Origin: Prorocentrum cordatum
Lineage: Eukaryota; Sar; Dinophyceae; Prorocentrales; Prorocentraceae
Length of the DNA stretch: 64,000 bases
Direction of reading: 5' to 3'
Assembly: GCA_963575745.1 (NCBI GenBank)
Contig: CAUYUJ010022504.1
Coordinates: 584,159 to 648,158, forward strand
The notes under the pieces are model-generated. The model saw only the letters and a list, made by a program, of their open reading frames with translations, ran no database searches and was not told the origin of the DNA. Positions 20,881 through 32,206 of this stretch are shown piece by piece. A program made the position numbers and the translations under genes. The stretch's first letter is position 1; the number at the start of each line of letters is the position of its first letter.

Positions 20881-21938
20881 GACGGCGAGGAGACTCCGCC
20901 TGCGGCACCTGCAGCTGGTGTAGCAGCATATGCCGCTGCAGAGTGATGACCGCGCCCATCATCACCCGAGTCGCTGCTCTCATCGCCGCTGTCGTCGTCG
21001 TCGCCGCCGTTGGACTTCATCTGGGACTTCTTCCCATCCACCGAGGCCCTCCAAGCGTCGTACCGCGACCTGTACGAGCTCAGGGAAGGTGCAACCACCC
21101 TGCCTGCGGCCAGGTTCTCCGCGACCTTGAGATTCTGGGCGAAAATATCACCGCGGACTTTTGCAAAGGTCTTGGCAGCGTGGGCCTGGTGGGTCACCTC
21201 GCCGTGCGACAAGCTGTAGGTGGCCTTCTGGACGGCATGGCTGGCGGTCATGGTCAAAGTCCTATGCTTGAGCAGTGGGTGTTCGAACAGGTACACCTCC
21301 TCCTTATCGCCAGTTCGCTCATTTGTCACTTCGAGCGAGGGCACAGCTGGCACCCTCGCATTAGGTTTACCAGTGTTCGACCCAAACTCTGACGCATTCA
21401 TGATCTCATAGTGCCTCTCGACGTCCACTTTTAGCGTCACTTCATCAAGAACGTCGGCCTGTTTGTGCTTCTCGTCAGACTGGTGAGCGTTCATTTCCGT
21501 CTCGATGCTGTCGATATCCTGCTGGCCGCCGTCGTTAATGAACTCGCAGTACTGGTTCCAGTCCATGTAGATGTTCACGCCGACGGTGGTACACTGGTCC
21601 CAGCACTCCTTGCACTTGTCACCCACAGGCTCCGAGGTACCCCTCTTGCTCTGCTGCGTTTTGAGCCATTCCTTTTTGGTGCTCCGCTCGCCGCAGCAGC
21701 TGCACGTGCAAAGGCCTCTCTGCATTTTCGGAGCCTTCATCTTCTTTGCAGGCGTCGGATCCTCTGTCGCGCCCGCGGCCCTCGGGCTCGCCCTCGGAGT
21801 CCCTGCGCGCTTCTTCGCGCTGCCGCCAACACCTGCTGCCAACGGCCTCGCAAGCGCCGCCGCAGCCGCGCTGGGGGCCACCGAGACGCCAGTCGCATCG
21901 GACGCGACTGAGGCAGCACACGGAGCCTTCGGCGGCAT
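20835..21938 (-). CDS. Protein with N-terminal Cys cluster, unknown function
   Basis: The chosen start is the Met of MPPKAPCAAS at 21938. A Met nine codons further upstream is also in frame. Residues 1-75 are a disordered, basic Ala/Pro/Lys tail. Next comes a cysteine cluster, C77, C79, C81, C82, then C109-x2-C112-x3-C116, with a conserved Trp nearby. This looks like a small zinc-binding module. A charged middle region (DIDSIETEMNAHQSDEKHKQ) and an acidic Asp/Ser stretch near residue 325 follow. I have the impression that similar Cys-cluster N-termini recur in dinoflagellate gene sets, but I cannot name a family. The basic N-tail and Cys module would suit a nucleic-acid or chromatin-associated role; that is inference only. 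Confidence 0.65.
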
Positions 21939-22257
21939 CGCTCCACAACTCAGCAATCGCTCCACAACTCAGTAATCAGTCAGAGAACCTATCGGCGGCC
22001 GAGTGAAGCCGAAACCACAGATCGCGCTGCAGCGATCGTCAAGGGACTGAGCCAGAAAGGCTGGCAACGAAAGATACCACAGCAGGAGCCCTATCGGAAA
22101 TTTGCGGCATCTGGAGGTCCCGGAATCGGCCAACCTCTGCCAGGGCTGCTCAGGGCACCGAATGGTAGACCTCCAGCAAACGCACGAGAGATGCCCGAGC
22201 GAAGTTCGAATGACGCCTCAAAGAGGGCCCTCGGAGGCCCGACGGAACTTCGAGGGA

Positions 22258-22800
22258 ACCCCACCAGCCCTTTAGGACTTTAGGGCGCGAGTGGCCTAAG
22301 GAGTTCTGCTAACCCCCATTCTTCCCAATCGAGGAAGCCCCCATCCCCGACTCCCTCCCGCGGGGCCTGGATAGGGGGTGGGCCGCGAGCGGTTCGAGCG
22401 CCCAAAATTGCCCAATATGGCTCCATGAGGGCCCAGGAGAGCTCAAGCTTCTAGATTCTAGATGGCCTCCACGATCGCTCGAGACAGCCCAAGACGGCTC
22501 AATATATCAGATAGCTTCCAACCTGCATCCAAAAGCCCTCAAGACCGCCCCAAGACGCTCCGTGCGCCTTACGAGACCCCCAAGGAAGCCCCAAGACACC
22601 CAAACCCGTCAAAACCAATAAGCTGCTACAAAAAACGATGTGCGCCTTCTTTCGCGCCCGATGGGCTCTCGAGGCCTCGCGACGGCTCCAAGATGGCCCA
22701 CGCGTGCTCTGAGCATTTGTGTGCGCAGCCTGGCTATGTGTGCGCGCAGCGTGGCTCTGGGCATGTGTGCGCAGCCTTCGCCCGAGACGTCCTCGCACAA
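22258..22800 (+). repeat. Dispersed CCAAGATGGCC repeat, full copy at 22.3 kb
   Basis: It has the same block order as the 16.7-kb copy: CCACCAGCCC, TTAGGGCGCGAGTGG, GGGGTGGGCCGCGAGCGG, GAGCGCCCAAAATTGCCC, CTGCATCCAAAAGCCCTC, GACCGCCCCAAGACG, GCGCCCGATGGGCTC and GAGGCCTCG. Divergence is substantial, so the two are old relatives and not a recent duplication. Confidence 0.8.
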
Positions 22801-23703
22801 TGGTGAGATTGGAACAGCTGGCCCAATAATCTTCACATGTTCGAAAGGGTGATCTCGTCTAAGACATATTCGAACAAGTTGGGTGTTGAAACGCACCGTT
22901 TAAAGACACCTTACCTTGACTATACACGTCTCGCTTGAGACACTATCATAAAATTGAAATGTTGGAATCGCTAGCGAAACCTTCGGAACTTCGCAAATAT
23001 CGATGTCGCCTGCGACATCCCCACAAACATGAGACGGCCACCTAGCTATCGTACTACATATTTGTGGGCGCTCTTGGAGGGCCAGACGGATGGGCCAGCA
23101 TGTGATACAATTGAAAACCGCATGGTTTTGCAACACGTTCGTTCAACAGTAAACGTTTCGCTAAAGACATCCTCAAACAATGACTTCGGAACGGCCTTCG
23201 AAAACGTAATGCACGCCTCCTGGGGGGGAGAGGCGTGGGTGGGCTACAATTGCGATGGAAGAACAGATAACGCTCACACATGCTCGGAAGGGTTGGGCGC
23301 GTGGACGGGGGGAAGGGGGGATGGCAAAACGTGATCTCCCCCAGACTATGCCGTCGTCCCCCCCCCCCCGCCCTGCCCTTCATGCTCGCGTCGGCTCGTG
23401 GCCCTCGGCCCTCATCGCAACTGCTCAATTTCGCTATGACGCGGCGCTTACACGGGCAACTCTGATGAGGGAGCGACGAGGACGACGCTCGACGGACGAC
23501 GGGCGACTGACGACTGCGACGACGACCGACCGACGAGCGACGGCGACTACGCCGGGCAGCCACCGACCCCCAACCCACTGACCAATTATTCCCGAGAGAG
23601 TGAGCTGGGCACGGCCAATAATCGACACGTGCCGCAACTCTACTGAATCCGAGCACAAGAAATGCACACTGCTGAAACTGATGGCCGAGCTACGCACATC
23701 CAC
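22800..23703. other. No gene recognised
   Basis: AT-richer sequence lies at 22820-23220, followed by a GC-rich stretch with a poly-C run near 23360 and a GACGA-rich tract at 23460-23560. Short frames exist on both strands without any motif. Confidence 0.4.
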
Positions 23704-24111
23704 TCAATCGCTGTCGCTGCCGCTGAGCACGGAATCCTCGATAGCGTACGTAACCCTGAACATGCAATCTGACGTGACGCACTGGCGGGTCGGCATGTCG
23801 CCATTCTGCATCATGCTGAAAGTCACTTGGGCATCCCCGGGCATGGAGCCGCCGACGTGCGTGTCAAAGCGATGGATGGCCCGCTTCCGCTTGTCGGCAC
23901 GGCGGCGCTCGGGCTGGGCACCCGCCTCGGGATGGGCATCAGCCTCGGGCTGGGCACCCTCCTCGGGCTGTGCATTCTCCCCTGGCTGGGCACCCGCCTC
24001 GCCCTGGGCACCCGCCTCGGGCTTGGCATCGTCCTCCTCCGACGCCGCGGGCTCCTGCCCTGTGTGAGAGCTCGAGGAAGCTGCGTTGGATTGAGGAGTG
24101 GGGTCTGCCAT
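23704..24111 (-). CDS. Small acidic protein with degenerate EAGAQPE repeats
   Basis: The start chosen is MADPTPQSNA at 24111, giving 135 residues. The longer frame upstream is Pro/Arg-rich and unconvincing. Residues ~15-65 are acidic and disordered, with five or six degenerate repeats of about six residues (GEAGAQP, PEEGAQP, PEADAHP, PEAGAQP). A basic patch, ERRRADKRKRAIHRFD, comes next. A globular-looking segment follows (GDAQVTFSMMQNGDMPTR, then CMFRVTYAIEDSV), ending in SGSDSD. It is not recognised. It could be a complete small gene or the first exon of the minus-strand cluster further down. The repeated region is the kind that arises from codon-level slippage. Confidence 0.5.
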   Translation of the reverse strand: MADPTPQSNAASSSSHTGQEPAASEEDDAKPEAGAQGEAGAQPGENAQPEEGAQPEADAHPEAGAQPERRRADKRKRAIHRFDTHVGGSMPGDAQVTFSMMQNGDMPTRQCVTSDCMFRVTYAIEDSVLSGSDSD

Positions 24112-24691
24112 CTCGCTGCCTAGCGGACAGAGTGGGCTAGGTTCGGCAACGGGGTTACGAGAAATCTGAAAGTCGAAACGGGGTGCAATACAGGGCAACA
24201 GATGGCCGCGGACGAGGGGCGGGGAGAGGGGGCGATGAGATGAGACAACGGCCGAAAGCCAGGTACGCACAGATCGCCCCCGTCGGAGCCAGGGTCGGAA
24301 TCCACTTCCGAACCCCCTCCCGACGGGCCCAAGAGGCGGCGACGAGGAGCCCGAGGACACACCGAAAGCGAGCTGCCCAGGCGATGCCCCCCCGAGGAGG
24401 GAAGCCATTGCAAAGCAACCCGCGGCCCGCGGAGCACAAAAAACCAAACCCAGCAGCCGCCAGCGGCCGCCCCGCGGACGCCCCGAACGGCCAGGCCCCC
24501 CACGGCCAACGCCAGGCCCCAGCTGTTCGAGCCACGTCCAGCGCCTCGGCTGCCGTGCTCCTGCCGCCCGCTGGACCCCCGCTCTTGAACGAGCCCCCAG
24601 CCCCCGCCCATGCAGCCCCCCTCAGCCGAGCGGGGGTGGAGTGGCTGGGGGGGGGGGGGGGGGGGGGGGAAGGGGGGCGGGCAGGGGGGTG

Positions 24692-24857
24692 CGTAGGGCG
24701 CGCGGCCACAGAGGTCGGGGGAGCGGGCGGGTAGGGGGGTACTTAGGGCGCGCGGCGAGGGGGGGGTAGGGGGGTACTTAGGGCGCGCGGCGAGGGGGGG
24801 GGTAGGGGGGTACTTAGGGCGCGCGGCGAGGGTGTGCATGGGTGTACTTAGGGCGCT
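24692..24857 (+). repeat. 35-bp G-rich tandem repeat
   Basis: TTAGGGCGCGCGGCGAGG units lie near 24692, 24744, 24779 and 24815, with a partial unit at 24849. They are separated by GGGGGGTAGGGGGGTAC. A poly-G run of about 20 bases precedes the array at 24647-24668. Confidence 0.85.
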
Positions 24858-24929
24858 CCCGAAGCAATGTCCGACACAAGCGCCGACGCAAACAGTGATC
24901 CAACATCATGCGAGGAGTGCCGATGAGCA

Positions 24930-25100
24930 GTTGATAATGATTTGAAGAGTGTCCAGACTGTTTTCCAAAATGTTGGGAGTGTTTTGAAAAGTGTTCAGAG
25001 CGTTTTCCAAAGTGTTGAGAGCGTGTTGGAAAGTGGCTGGAATGTAAAACGTGTATTCAAAGTGTCCTAAAAGTGTTTAGAATATTTTGGAACGTGCCTT
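24930..25100 (+). repeat. Degenerate AGTGTTTTGAAAAGTGTTC repeats
   Basis: AGTGTT and GTTTTCCAAA words recur about every 20 bases (GAGTGTTTTGAAAAGTG, AGCGTTTTCCAAAGTGTTG, AAAGTGTCCTAAAAGTGTTT). It is a locally AT-rich, slipped repeat. Confidence 0.65.
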
Positions 25101-25769
25101 CTCGAATTCAGGGTGCTCTGCGAGCGCGTCGACATCGACCTGGATGGGTGAAGAAAGTCATGCAAGAGTGGCGGCGTCAACTCGGAGTGATCTGACATCA
25201 AGCGCGCGTCGCCCCAAGAGTGAACGGAGTCCTCTGCGATCGCGCCCACGCACGCCCGAGAGTGGACGGAGTGATCCTCGATCATTCGCCCTCCCACCCC
25301 TCGGCCCCCCGATCGGTCTCCCTCCTCATCTTACTCACCCCTCCTCCGTTCCCTCCTCGCTCGCCCCGCCGCTGCCTTATCCGCTCCGTCTATCGGAATC
25401 GCTTTATCGCCCCTTATCAACCCGATTGCCTCTCTCACCTCCTTTCGTTTCTCCCTCCTCCTTCCTCCACTGCCCCCCCCTTCCCCCGCCCTCCCCATGC
25501 GATGCCGCGTGCGCAACCTCGCGCTCGCCGCCCCCCCCCCCCCCGCTCGTCGGGGCATCGCGCGGGGCAGCCGAGGGCGGCCGCCTTGCCCTCGACGCCC
25601 GCGCGCCCGTCAGCGGCGACACCCAAAGGGTCGATGGCGGGCCAAAGAGAGGGACGGGGCAGACAGTAGACATAAGACGACGACGAAGAACTGCAGACAT
25701 TGACCAACACATGATATCGGGGTAGCAAGGGCGACGTTCGCGAGAGCCTCCACAGCGCTGTGGGCTACA
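25101..25769. other. No gene recognised
   Basis: This is a Pro/Ser/Arg-coding GC-rich stretch with a CCTCC-rich segment near 25440-25500 and a poly-C tract near 25531-25544. No motif is seen on either strand. Confidence 0.4.
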
Positions 25770-26460
25770 AGGGAAGATGAACATCCAAGAACCCCCCAAC
25801 ATGCATCCAAGAGCTTCCGACATGCATCCAAGAGCCCCCGGGGCCGATTCATGGCGCTTCCAGACGCGTTCCAAGACCGCCCAGGAAACTCCCAAGACGT
25901 CAAACTAGTTCAAAAGCATTACGCGTTTTTCAATGTCATTTGCATTCTGGCTTTTTTCGCGTCCGATTGGCTCGCGAGGCCTCAAGATGGCTCCACGATG
26001 GCCAAGTAGGGCCCCGCGAGGGACCCAGAAAAACGCAATGGGGCACCCACGACCGCCCCACGAGCGGCCCAAGAGGGCCATTGGAGGCTCAGTGTGGGGG
26101 GGGGGGGGGGGGGGGGGAGGGGGGGGGTGGAGGCGTTGCCAAGGACCTCCCACCCCCCATTCTCTGATCGATCGCTCCTCCAGGAGTGCCAGCAAGACCT
26201 CCAAGAGGGCCCGACATGAACCACATGGGCGCCCCCAAGAGAGCACCAGGGGAGCCCAAGAAAGCTCCCATATGGCCCCAAGAGCCTCCCAAATGCCTCC
26301 CAGGGCCCATGGGGGGGGGGGGGGGGGGGGGGCAAAGCCTCCAAGAGGACCCCAAGAGCGCACCAAGAGAGCACCACAGAGGGCCTAGACGCCACTAAGG
26401 TGGCCCCAAGAGGGCCCCAGGAGGGACCCAATAAGCTTCCAATACGCCCCCAGAGCGAGA
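25770..26460 (+). repeat. Dispersed CCAAGATGGCC repeat, copy at 25.8 kb with poly-G tracts
   Basis: Landmarks are CATGCATCCAAGAGC (twice), CCAAGACCGCCCAGG, a TTTTCAATGT segment, GTCCGATTGGCTCGCGAGG and CCTCAAGATGGCTCC. Many GGGCCCCAAGA words follow. Poly-G tracts occur at about 26094-26117 and 26310-26332. Confidence 0.7.
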
Positions 26461-29400
26461 GATCTGCGACAACCTTGGCGGTCGACTCCTGTCGTCGTCG
26501 TATTCTTCGTCGTCGCGCCTGTCCTCCTTCATGTTTCCTCTACTTCTTGCTCCTCGCCCTCCCCCTGCTCCTTTTCCTGCTGATCGTCATCCTACTCATA
26601 CTCCTCCACCTATTCCACCCTCCCAGTGTGTCCACATACTGGGCGCGTGCTGGACACGTTGTGCCCGATACAATGCAGCGAACGAGCGAGCAATGTGGAC
26701 AGGCAAGACGGATTTAGTGCACTCCTGAGCTGAATTCTGCGACGCGTCCTCCATCAAGGCAACTTGCAATGCGATTGGTTTTGGATTAGCTGGTGGGGGT
26801 ACGCGATGCGTGAGGCATGAGGAATGGGATCAAAAAAACAAGACGGGCCACGCCCTTTCCCTTGGACCCTGGGCTCGTGGTCCCCCCCACGCCCTGCGCG
26901 CGCGACCAATCATTTTTGCGCCGCCCGCGGCGCGCGGGGGCCGCGCCAACAAACTTGGAGGGCCGTCGCCTGGCCTATGGCCACCGTCCTGGGAGGCAAG
27001 GGCCGCACACGGCGCCCGCGCCACCAGAAAAGAACAGAACGAACTGAGCGGCAGCAGCGCCAGAAAACAAACGATCCCTCTGCTTCTTCATCCTTTCTCC
27101 TCCCTCCTCCTTCTCCCCTCTCCTTAATCACTCCTCCATGCCATATCCTCCGTTTCTCCCCGTTCCCCCATCGCCCCCCCCCCCCCCCCCTCCCCATCCC
27201 CGACGCTCTACCTTCCTTCCCCCAGCCCGTCCGCCCACCCAGCCCAGCCTTCCCCCATCCCCATTTCGCCCCCTCCCCGTGACCCCCGAACTCTCCGGGG
27301 CCCATAAGACTAGGGGCGCCCCGCCCCCCTTGCGCGGGCGCAGTTCCCACCCGCGCAAAGGTGGCCAGGATGTTAGCAGTTGGTCTAAATTTGAATTGTC
27401 GATGAAATTGAGCTTGAAGCCTACAATTTAACCTAAGTTTCAGTAGTGCATTTTAGGCACCCCCTCACCCCCGCCCCCCATCATGTGTTCAGTCGTGGGG
27501 GGTGGGGAGTGTTACCCCCCGAAACCTTCACCTCCCCCCACGCGCACTACCGACCCCCCGCCCCCCACCCCACCCCACACAACCCCCACCCCGCCCACCA
27601 CCCCAGACCAAACAGCCACCACCAATTGTCACGAAAGCGCGGCGGCGGCGCTCCGGCTCCCAGACAAAAGGAAGCGACCCCGACCCCAGGACGATCGAGA
27701 TTGCAAAGCAGAGTGTTGCCCGAGGACCGACGAACCTCAAGGTAATATATATATATATATATATATACATATTTATATATATATATATACATATGTATAT
27801 ATAGCGGTTAACGAAAGATCGCACTATACAACTGCATGGTATACCAATTGCCTCTACGCGCTAGCTTAGAAAAGTTCTGTAAACTTGGAAAACGTACAAT
27901 ACATATTCTCAAATGACTCAAGTGGGCGAAGGGGTGGCCGAGGGAGGGACTTGGCGTTGCGGGGAAGCGAAGAGGGCGGACCGAGAAGGCGGAGCAACGA
28001 GGGCGAAAGAGGAGGACGCGCCACTAGCTACTGCGCGCGCTCGCTCTGGCAAGCGCGATCGGGCGCGCGCGCGCGACTCGGCGATTCATCGCGCCCCTGC
28101 GCTTTTCGCGCTCCGAGGGGAGGTAGCGGGGCCGAGAAATGGCATAGTCGGATGGCGCGCGGCAAAGCATGACGGCATGTTCACTATTGCGATTACTTGC
28201 GCGCGACAAGCGAATTAACGCATGGAGGCGCGGAAATGACATTCGAATGTCCTCAAACCTCCTGCCCCCCCTCCACCTCCGCCTTCCCGCCCACCCCCTC
28301 CACTTCTTCACTCCGACCTGCGTGGCGCGGAGGGGCGTCGGATGTAGGGCGCGACGGCATTTGCGCGGAGGAGGATGACGAGGACGGGGGGGAGGGGGGC
28401 GGGAACGAGACCTCGGGGAGAAAGGAGGGGGAGGAGGAGGGGAAAAGGCGAAGCGGAGGCGGCGGAGGAGTGAGGTCAGGAGGATGGCGAGGGCGAGGCG
28501 GGAATGAGCAGGACTCGCGCCTGCGCTGCGGAACCCGATGCGCCCGTCGGCGCGGGGCCGCCGCGCGCTGTCTTGCCATGCCGAGGGCGCGCCCCGCTGG
28601 CAGGTTGAAACCGCGCCGCTGCAACAGGCGCGCCATCCCCTTCGTCAGGCTGGGCCCGACAACCTGGCGGCCACCTGGTCGCGAGCGCCACAGTGGCGTC
28701 GCTCGGCCAGGGAACGGCTTCGGGCCACATGCGCTTTGCGCAATATTCGTAGGCGTTCCCAATGCTCTTTGTGGCTATGGCGCGGCATTGCCACCACCGC
28801 CACTTACGTTCGCGACAATATTCGCAAGCGCGGCTGCGGCCCTCGCTGAAGGGCGGCCCACTAACGGGCAATGGGGCAGGGCTCGCATGCCCCCCCCCCC
28901 CCCCCCCCTCCCCCCTCCCCACCCCCCCCCCGCCCACCCCGCCCCACCACCACCCCCACCACCACCACCGCCACCACCGCGCCGCAGGAGGCGGGCTACC
29001 TTCCCCACACCCATCTTCATACTCTTCCCCCGCGCGACGTTTTGGCGACACCCCGAACGCGATGTTCCTCGGCGGCGCGCGCGCAACCGCCGCGGGCCGC
29101 GCCCGCGCGGGCAATCGGAGAACGCCAAGAGCCTGGACCCCGCGGCACGCGCCCACTCGAGGGCCGCGCCCGTCCAATTCTCGAGCGCCCTATGAACCGA
29201 CATGTGCAAGCCGCGAAACGTGACCAGTGTCAATGCGAAACGATGGCGGCTGCCTCCCTCGCGCGCCACGCACGAGGGTGCCACGCCGCGGCCCCGCCCG
29301 CGGCTTGACCACGCCTGCCCGCGCAAACATCGCGTAAAGGGCTCGCGCCCCAACGGGCGGTATTACTCCGCGCGCAAGGCGCTCATTGTAGAGCCGAGGC

Positions 29401-30666
29401 GCAACGCTGTTGAGGCACCGAGCGCCCGCAAACGCTTTGGAGGTCGCTAGCGGCACATTGCGAGCGCGCAATGGGCTACGCGGCAACCGCCGCATAACTT
29501 GGAATGGGAAGAATGGCGCCTGCGGGAAACCGCCCCGCGTCGGGAGCGCTTCGAGTTCCACGGGGCCCGTCTGGGCCGCGTGCCCCTGTAATTGCCCTGT
29601 CGCCATGGCCATTCCTAGTGACAGGCTGTGGCACATGAACGGCGGATTGTGGGCGCTGTAGATGCCCCAGAATGACGGCTGCAATGGGCCACCGTCGCTC
29701 CCCGCCATTCCCGCCGGCGGGAGGAGGTTGGGGGGCCCTGCATTGGCCCTCGGCTGCCCCTGGTCGCAGGGGCGCCCTTTTCTTCGATCGACAACCCCCC
29801 CCCTCGAATTCCCCCGTCCGCCCTCACCCGTTCGTTCCCTCCCTTCTCCATCGCCGCAATCGTAAGCGAACGCTGTTCCCAATCCCCCCTCCCCCCTCCT
29901 CCCCCACCCCCCCACCCCCTCCCCCCCATCTTCCCTTCGCATGATTGATGTCACCCCCCGCCCCCCTCCCCCGTCGATTTTGCATTGCCGCCGACCATTT
30001 CTCACCGCGCCCGATGGCGCGCGCGCGGCGCCAACAAACCAACAACAATCTGCATGGAACCGCACGGGCCGCGCCGCCGCCGCCGAACGGGTCCGCGCAT
30101 CCCCTGCTGCGTGCCCGCGTCTCTTCGGCCGTTGGGCCCGTGGCGCCTCCGCGCCAGCGCCCGCCCCTTCGCCGAGGCGGGGCGCTTCCGCTTCGCGGGG
30201 GCCCGAAATGGCTGCTGCCAAAACGAAGAAGGGCCAGTCGGTCCGAGCGCACTTGAAGGGGCGCTCTTGACCACCGCCGATTCGTCGCCTGGCGGAGCTC
30301 GTCGGCGCCCACAACCCACGCGCGGCGCACGGCCGCATCGTGCGCGGCAAAGTGCATATGCCGATGCGCCAGCCGCCCCGCGCGATCGTCGGCAGCCCCT
30401 TTGTCCGACCACTCTTGGCTGCACGCCCTCGCGGCGGCGGCGCTGCGGGTCGCAGGGCGAGGAGGGGGGAGGGGGGGGGGGATGAATAGGGGGAATGAGG
30501 AGGATGAGGAGGAGGAGGAGGAGGAGGAGGAGCATTGGCGCCCCTCTCGCAGCAGGATCGCTGCTGAAATCACCTTGTTGGCGAAGACGCGCAAAGCTCT
30601 CGCAGCTTCACGTGCGCGTAGAATCGCAAGGGGTGGTTGGGCAGGCGTGCCAACGCATCAGGCGGG
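26461..30666. other. 4.2 kb without a recognisable gene; CpG-rich, with microsatellites
   Basis: Long open frames occur here, the longest being 386 codons on the minus strand at 29190-30350. They lie in GC-rich DNA with frequent GCGCGC, overlap other open frames on the opposite strand, and show no recognisable domain, so I do not call them. Repeats include a TA tract at 27742-27801, poly-C tracts near 27177-27191 and 28891-28909, and a GGA/AGG run near 30500-30532. Two similar words, GCGCAATATTCGTAGGCG near 28737 and CGACAATATTCGCAAGCG near 28812, lie 75 bp apart. Confidence 0.4.
27742..27801. repeat. TA dinucleotide microsatellite
   Basis: Alternating TA with occasional ACAT and ATGT interruptions over about 60 bp, in an otherwise GC-rich region. 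Confidence 0.95.
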
Positions 30667-30704
30667 CCTGAAGCGACCCTTGGCACCGCCGCTGCAACGT
30701 CGAC

Positions 30705-31151
30705 TCAGCCACCGCTGTCACTGCACAGCGCGAAGCTCTCGTCGCTGCCGACGGAGAACCCAATGGCGGCCTGCAAACGTGCACTGGCCCACTGCTTCGC
30801 CCCTTTCGTCGTCACCGTTATCTTCCTCGACGGGGGCGCGGCCAGGCCACTCTCAAAGGGAGCCGCTTGTTCGGGTGGGCGCTCGTTCGGCCCCGCACGC
30901 GCGCGCAGGCGCATGGCGGGCCTCCGAGCGGGGCGCCATTCGCATTCTTGAACAACCGCTGCATTAGATTGGAATGTGTTGGGCAATCTCGAGCAACTGC
31001 GGATGACGACGGCGACGGCGACGGCGTCGACGACGACGGCTGCGCTCGACGCTTGGTGGTTCCCACGGGAAGCCGAACTTCCATGACGAAGAATGAAGGG
31101 GCCAGTTATGATGGCGAAGATAATGACGACGGGTGCAATGATGGTGGACAA
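30705..31151 (-). CDS. Hypothetical 148-codon frame, open in both duplicate copies
   Basis: The frame begins MSTIIAPVVIIFAIITGPF, a hydrophobic run that could be a membrane or signal segment. It continues through Val/Ala- and Arg-rich sequence and ends in a well-mixed segment, RKITVTTKGAKQWASARLQ, then GFSVGSDESFALCSDSGG. Copy B keeps the frame (147 codons) although it differs by a 1-base and a 2-base deletion about 10-20 bases apart, which cancel. A longer plus frame overlaps it. No family is recognised, and chance in GC-rich DNA is a real alternative. Confidence 0.25.
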   Translation of the reverse strand: MSTIIAPVVIIFAIITGPFILRHGSSASRGNHQASSAAVVVDAVAVAVVIRSCSRLPNTFQSNAAVVQECEWRPARRPAMRLRARAGPNERPPEQAAPFESGLAAPPSRKITVTTKGAKQWASARLQAAIGFSVGSDESFALCSDSGG

Positions 31152-31440
31152 CCCAGCTTCTATGACTACGGGCGCCTACGTCAGGCCCGACGGGGCCGCG
31201 GGGAACGAAAGGAAGACACGAACCAAAGCAACGTCGGCAAGAACATCCGCCCTGGAAAGCTGCCGAGGAGGAGGATGAGGACGACGACGGCGACGAGGAC
31301 GAGGTTCTGGCATAGCCGCGGCGCGCTGCTGCCTGACCTCCGCGAGATCCACGCGCGCGGGCGGAGAAGAGCGGATGGGGGCGCTGGCAAAGAGGGCGCG
31401 GGGAGGGGGGGGGGGGGAGCGAAAACATGATATGCGAACG

Positions 31441-31914
31441 TTATGATGGGGATGCCCTGCAGCGTTCGCGCTGTCGGCAAGGAGCCGCGCCAGCCCATCG
31501 CAGCGCACCCAAGGTTCTCACCCGAACTACACTCCCCGTGCAGGGGTAGGGTGCCCGACCAGCCTGGCGTGGCCATCTTAGCCGCCTCGCGCACTTGCTA
31601 GTGCCGCTTTCCTTTCGCGGCAATCTATGTGCACGCCGCGGGCCGACCGCGGTGGGGGCGCGGCCTTGGCACCAGCCAGCGTCGCCGCACGCCGACGCTG
31701 CGCCGTCGCTCGGGGACGCCGCCACTGGGCGCGGGAGCGGGCGAATGATTTCGGGCGGGGCGACATCGGCTAGCGGGGTCGCAGGGCGGCGCAGCGGTCT
31801 CGGAAGGCACTGAGCCGCGCCAGCATGGCGTTGCTCTGCACAGCCAATCCCGAACCCGAATACGGGGACGGGGGCACGCTGCCGACGAGCAAGCTGCCGC
31901 ACTTTATCCGCCAT
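31441..31914 (-). CDS. Hypothetical 157-codon frame, same length in copy B
   Basis: The frame starts MADKVRQLARRQRAPVPVFG and ends RERCRASPS. It is Arg/Ala/Pro-rich, with several Cys. The copy at 35871-36344 has exactly the same length and about a dozen substitutions. It shows no domain, and its composition is what GC-rich antisense frames look like, so it is listed only as a weak candidate. Confidence 0.15.
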   Translation of the reverse strand: MADKVRQLARRQRAPVPVFGFGIGCAEQRHAGAAQCLPRPLRRPATPLADVAPPEIIRPLPRPVAASPSDGAASACGDAGWCQGRAPTAVGPRRAHRLPRKESGTSKCARRLRWPRQAGRAPYPCTGSVVRVRTLGALRWAGAAPCRQRERCRASPS

Positions 31915-32099
31915 TCAACCCTACCTGCACATTCCGCTGCAGGGCCCGCCCATCATCCTTGCACTGTGCCCGCCATTCAATCCTATCTCCAGGCAATCGG
32001 ATAAGAGACTGTCAAAAAGAAAGGACAACGCTTCCCACGGCTCGCCCCTGCGTCACCGAATTCTCCTACGTTGCCATGGGACATATTGGGCAGTTCTGG

Positions 32100-32206
32100 G
32101 CAGGCGCCCATCTTGGGCAGCCCTGGGGGCATCTTGGGCAGCCCTGGGGCCGTCTGGGTCAGCCCTGGGGACGTCTTGGGTAGCCCTGGGGGCGTCTTGG
32201 GACTAA
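32100..32206 (-). repeat. 21-bp tandem repeat CATCTTGGGCAGCCCTGGGG
   Basis: CATCTTGGGCAGCCCTGGGG and variants (CGTCTGGGTCAGCCCTGGGG, CGTCTTGGGTAGCCCTGGGG) repeat four to five times. Read on the minus strand, this is CCCCAGGGCTGCCCAAGATG, the same CCCAAGATG word as the dispersed family but inverted relative to the large copies. The duplicate copy lies at about 36532-36637. Confidence 0.85.

Noticed and set aside
29190-30350. 386-codon minus frame
   Set aside because: It is Arg/Gly/Pro-rich, overlaps open frames on the other strand and shows no domain. It fits chance expectation in very GC-rich DNA.
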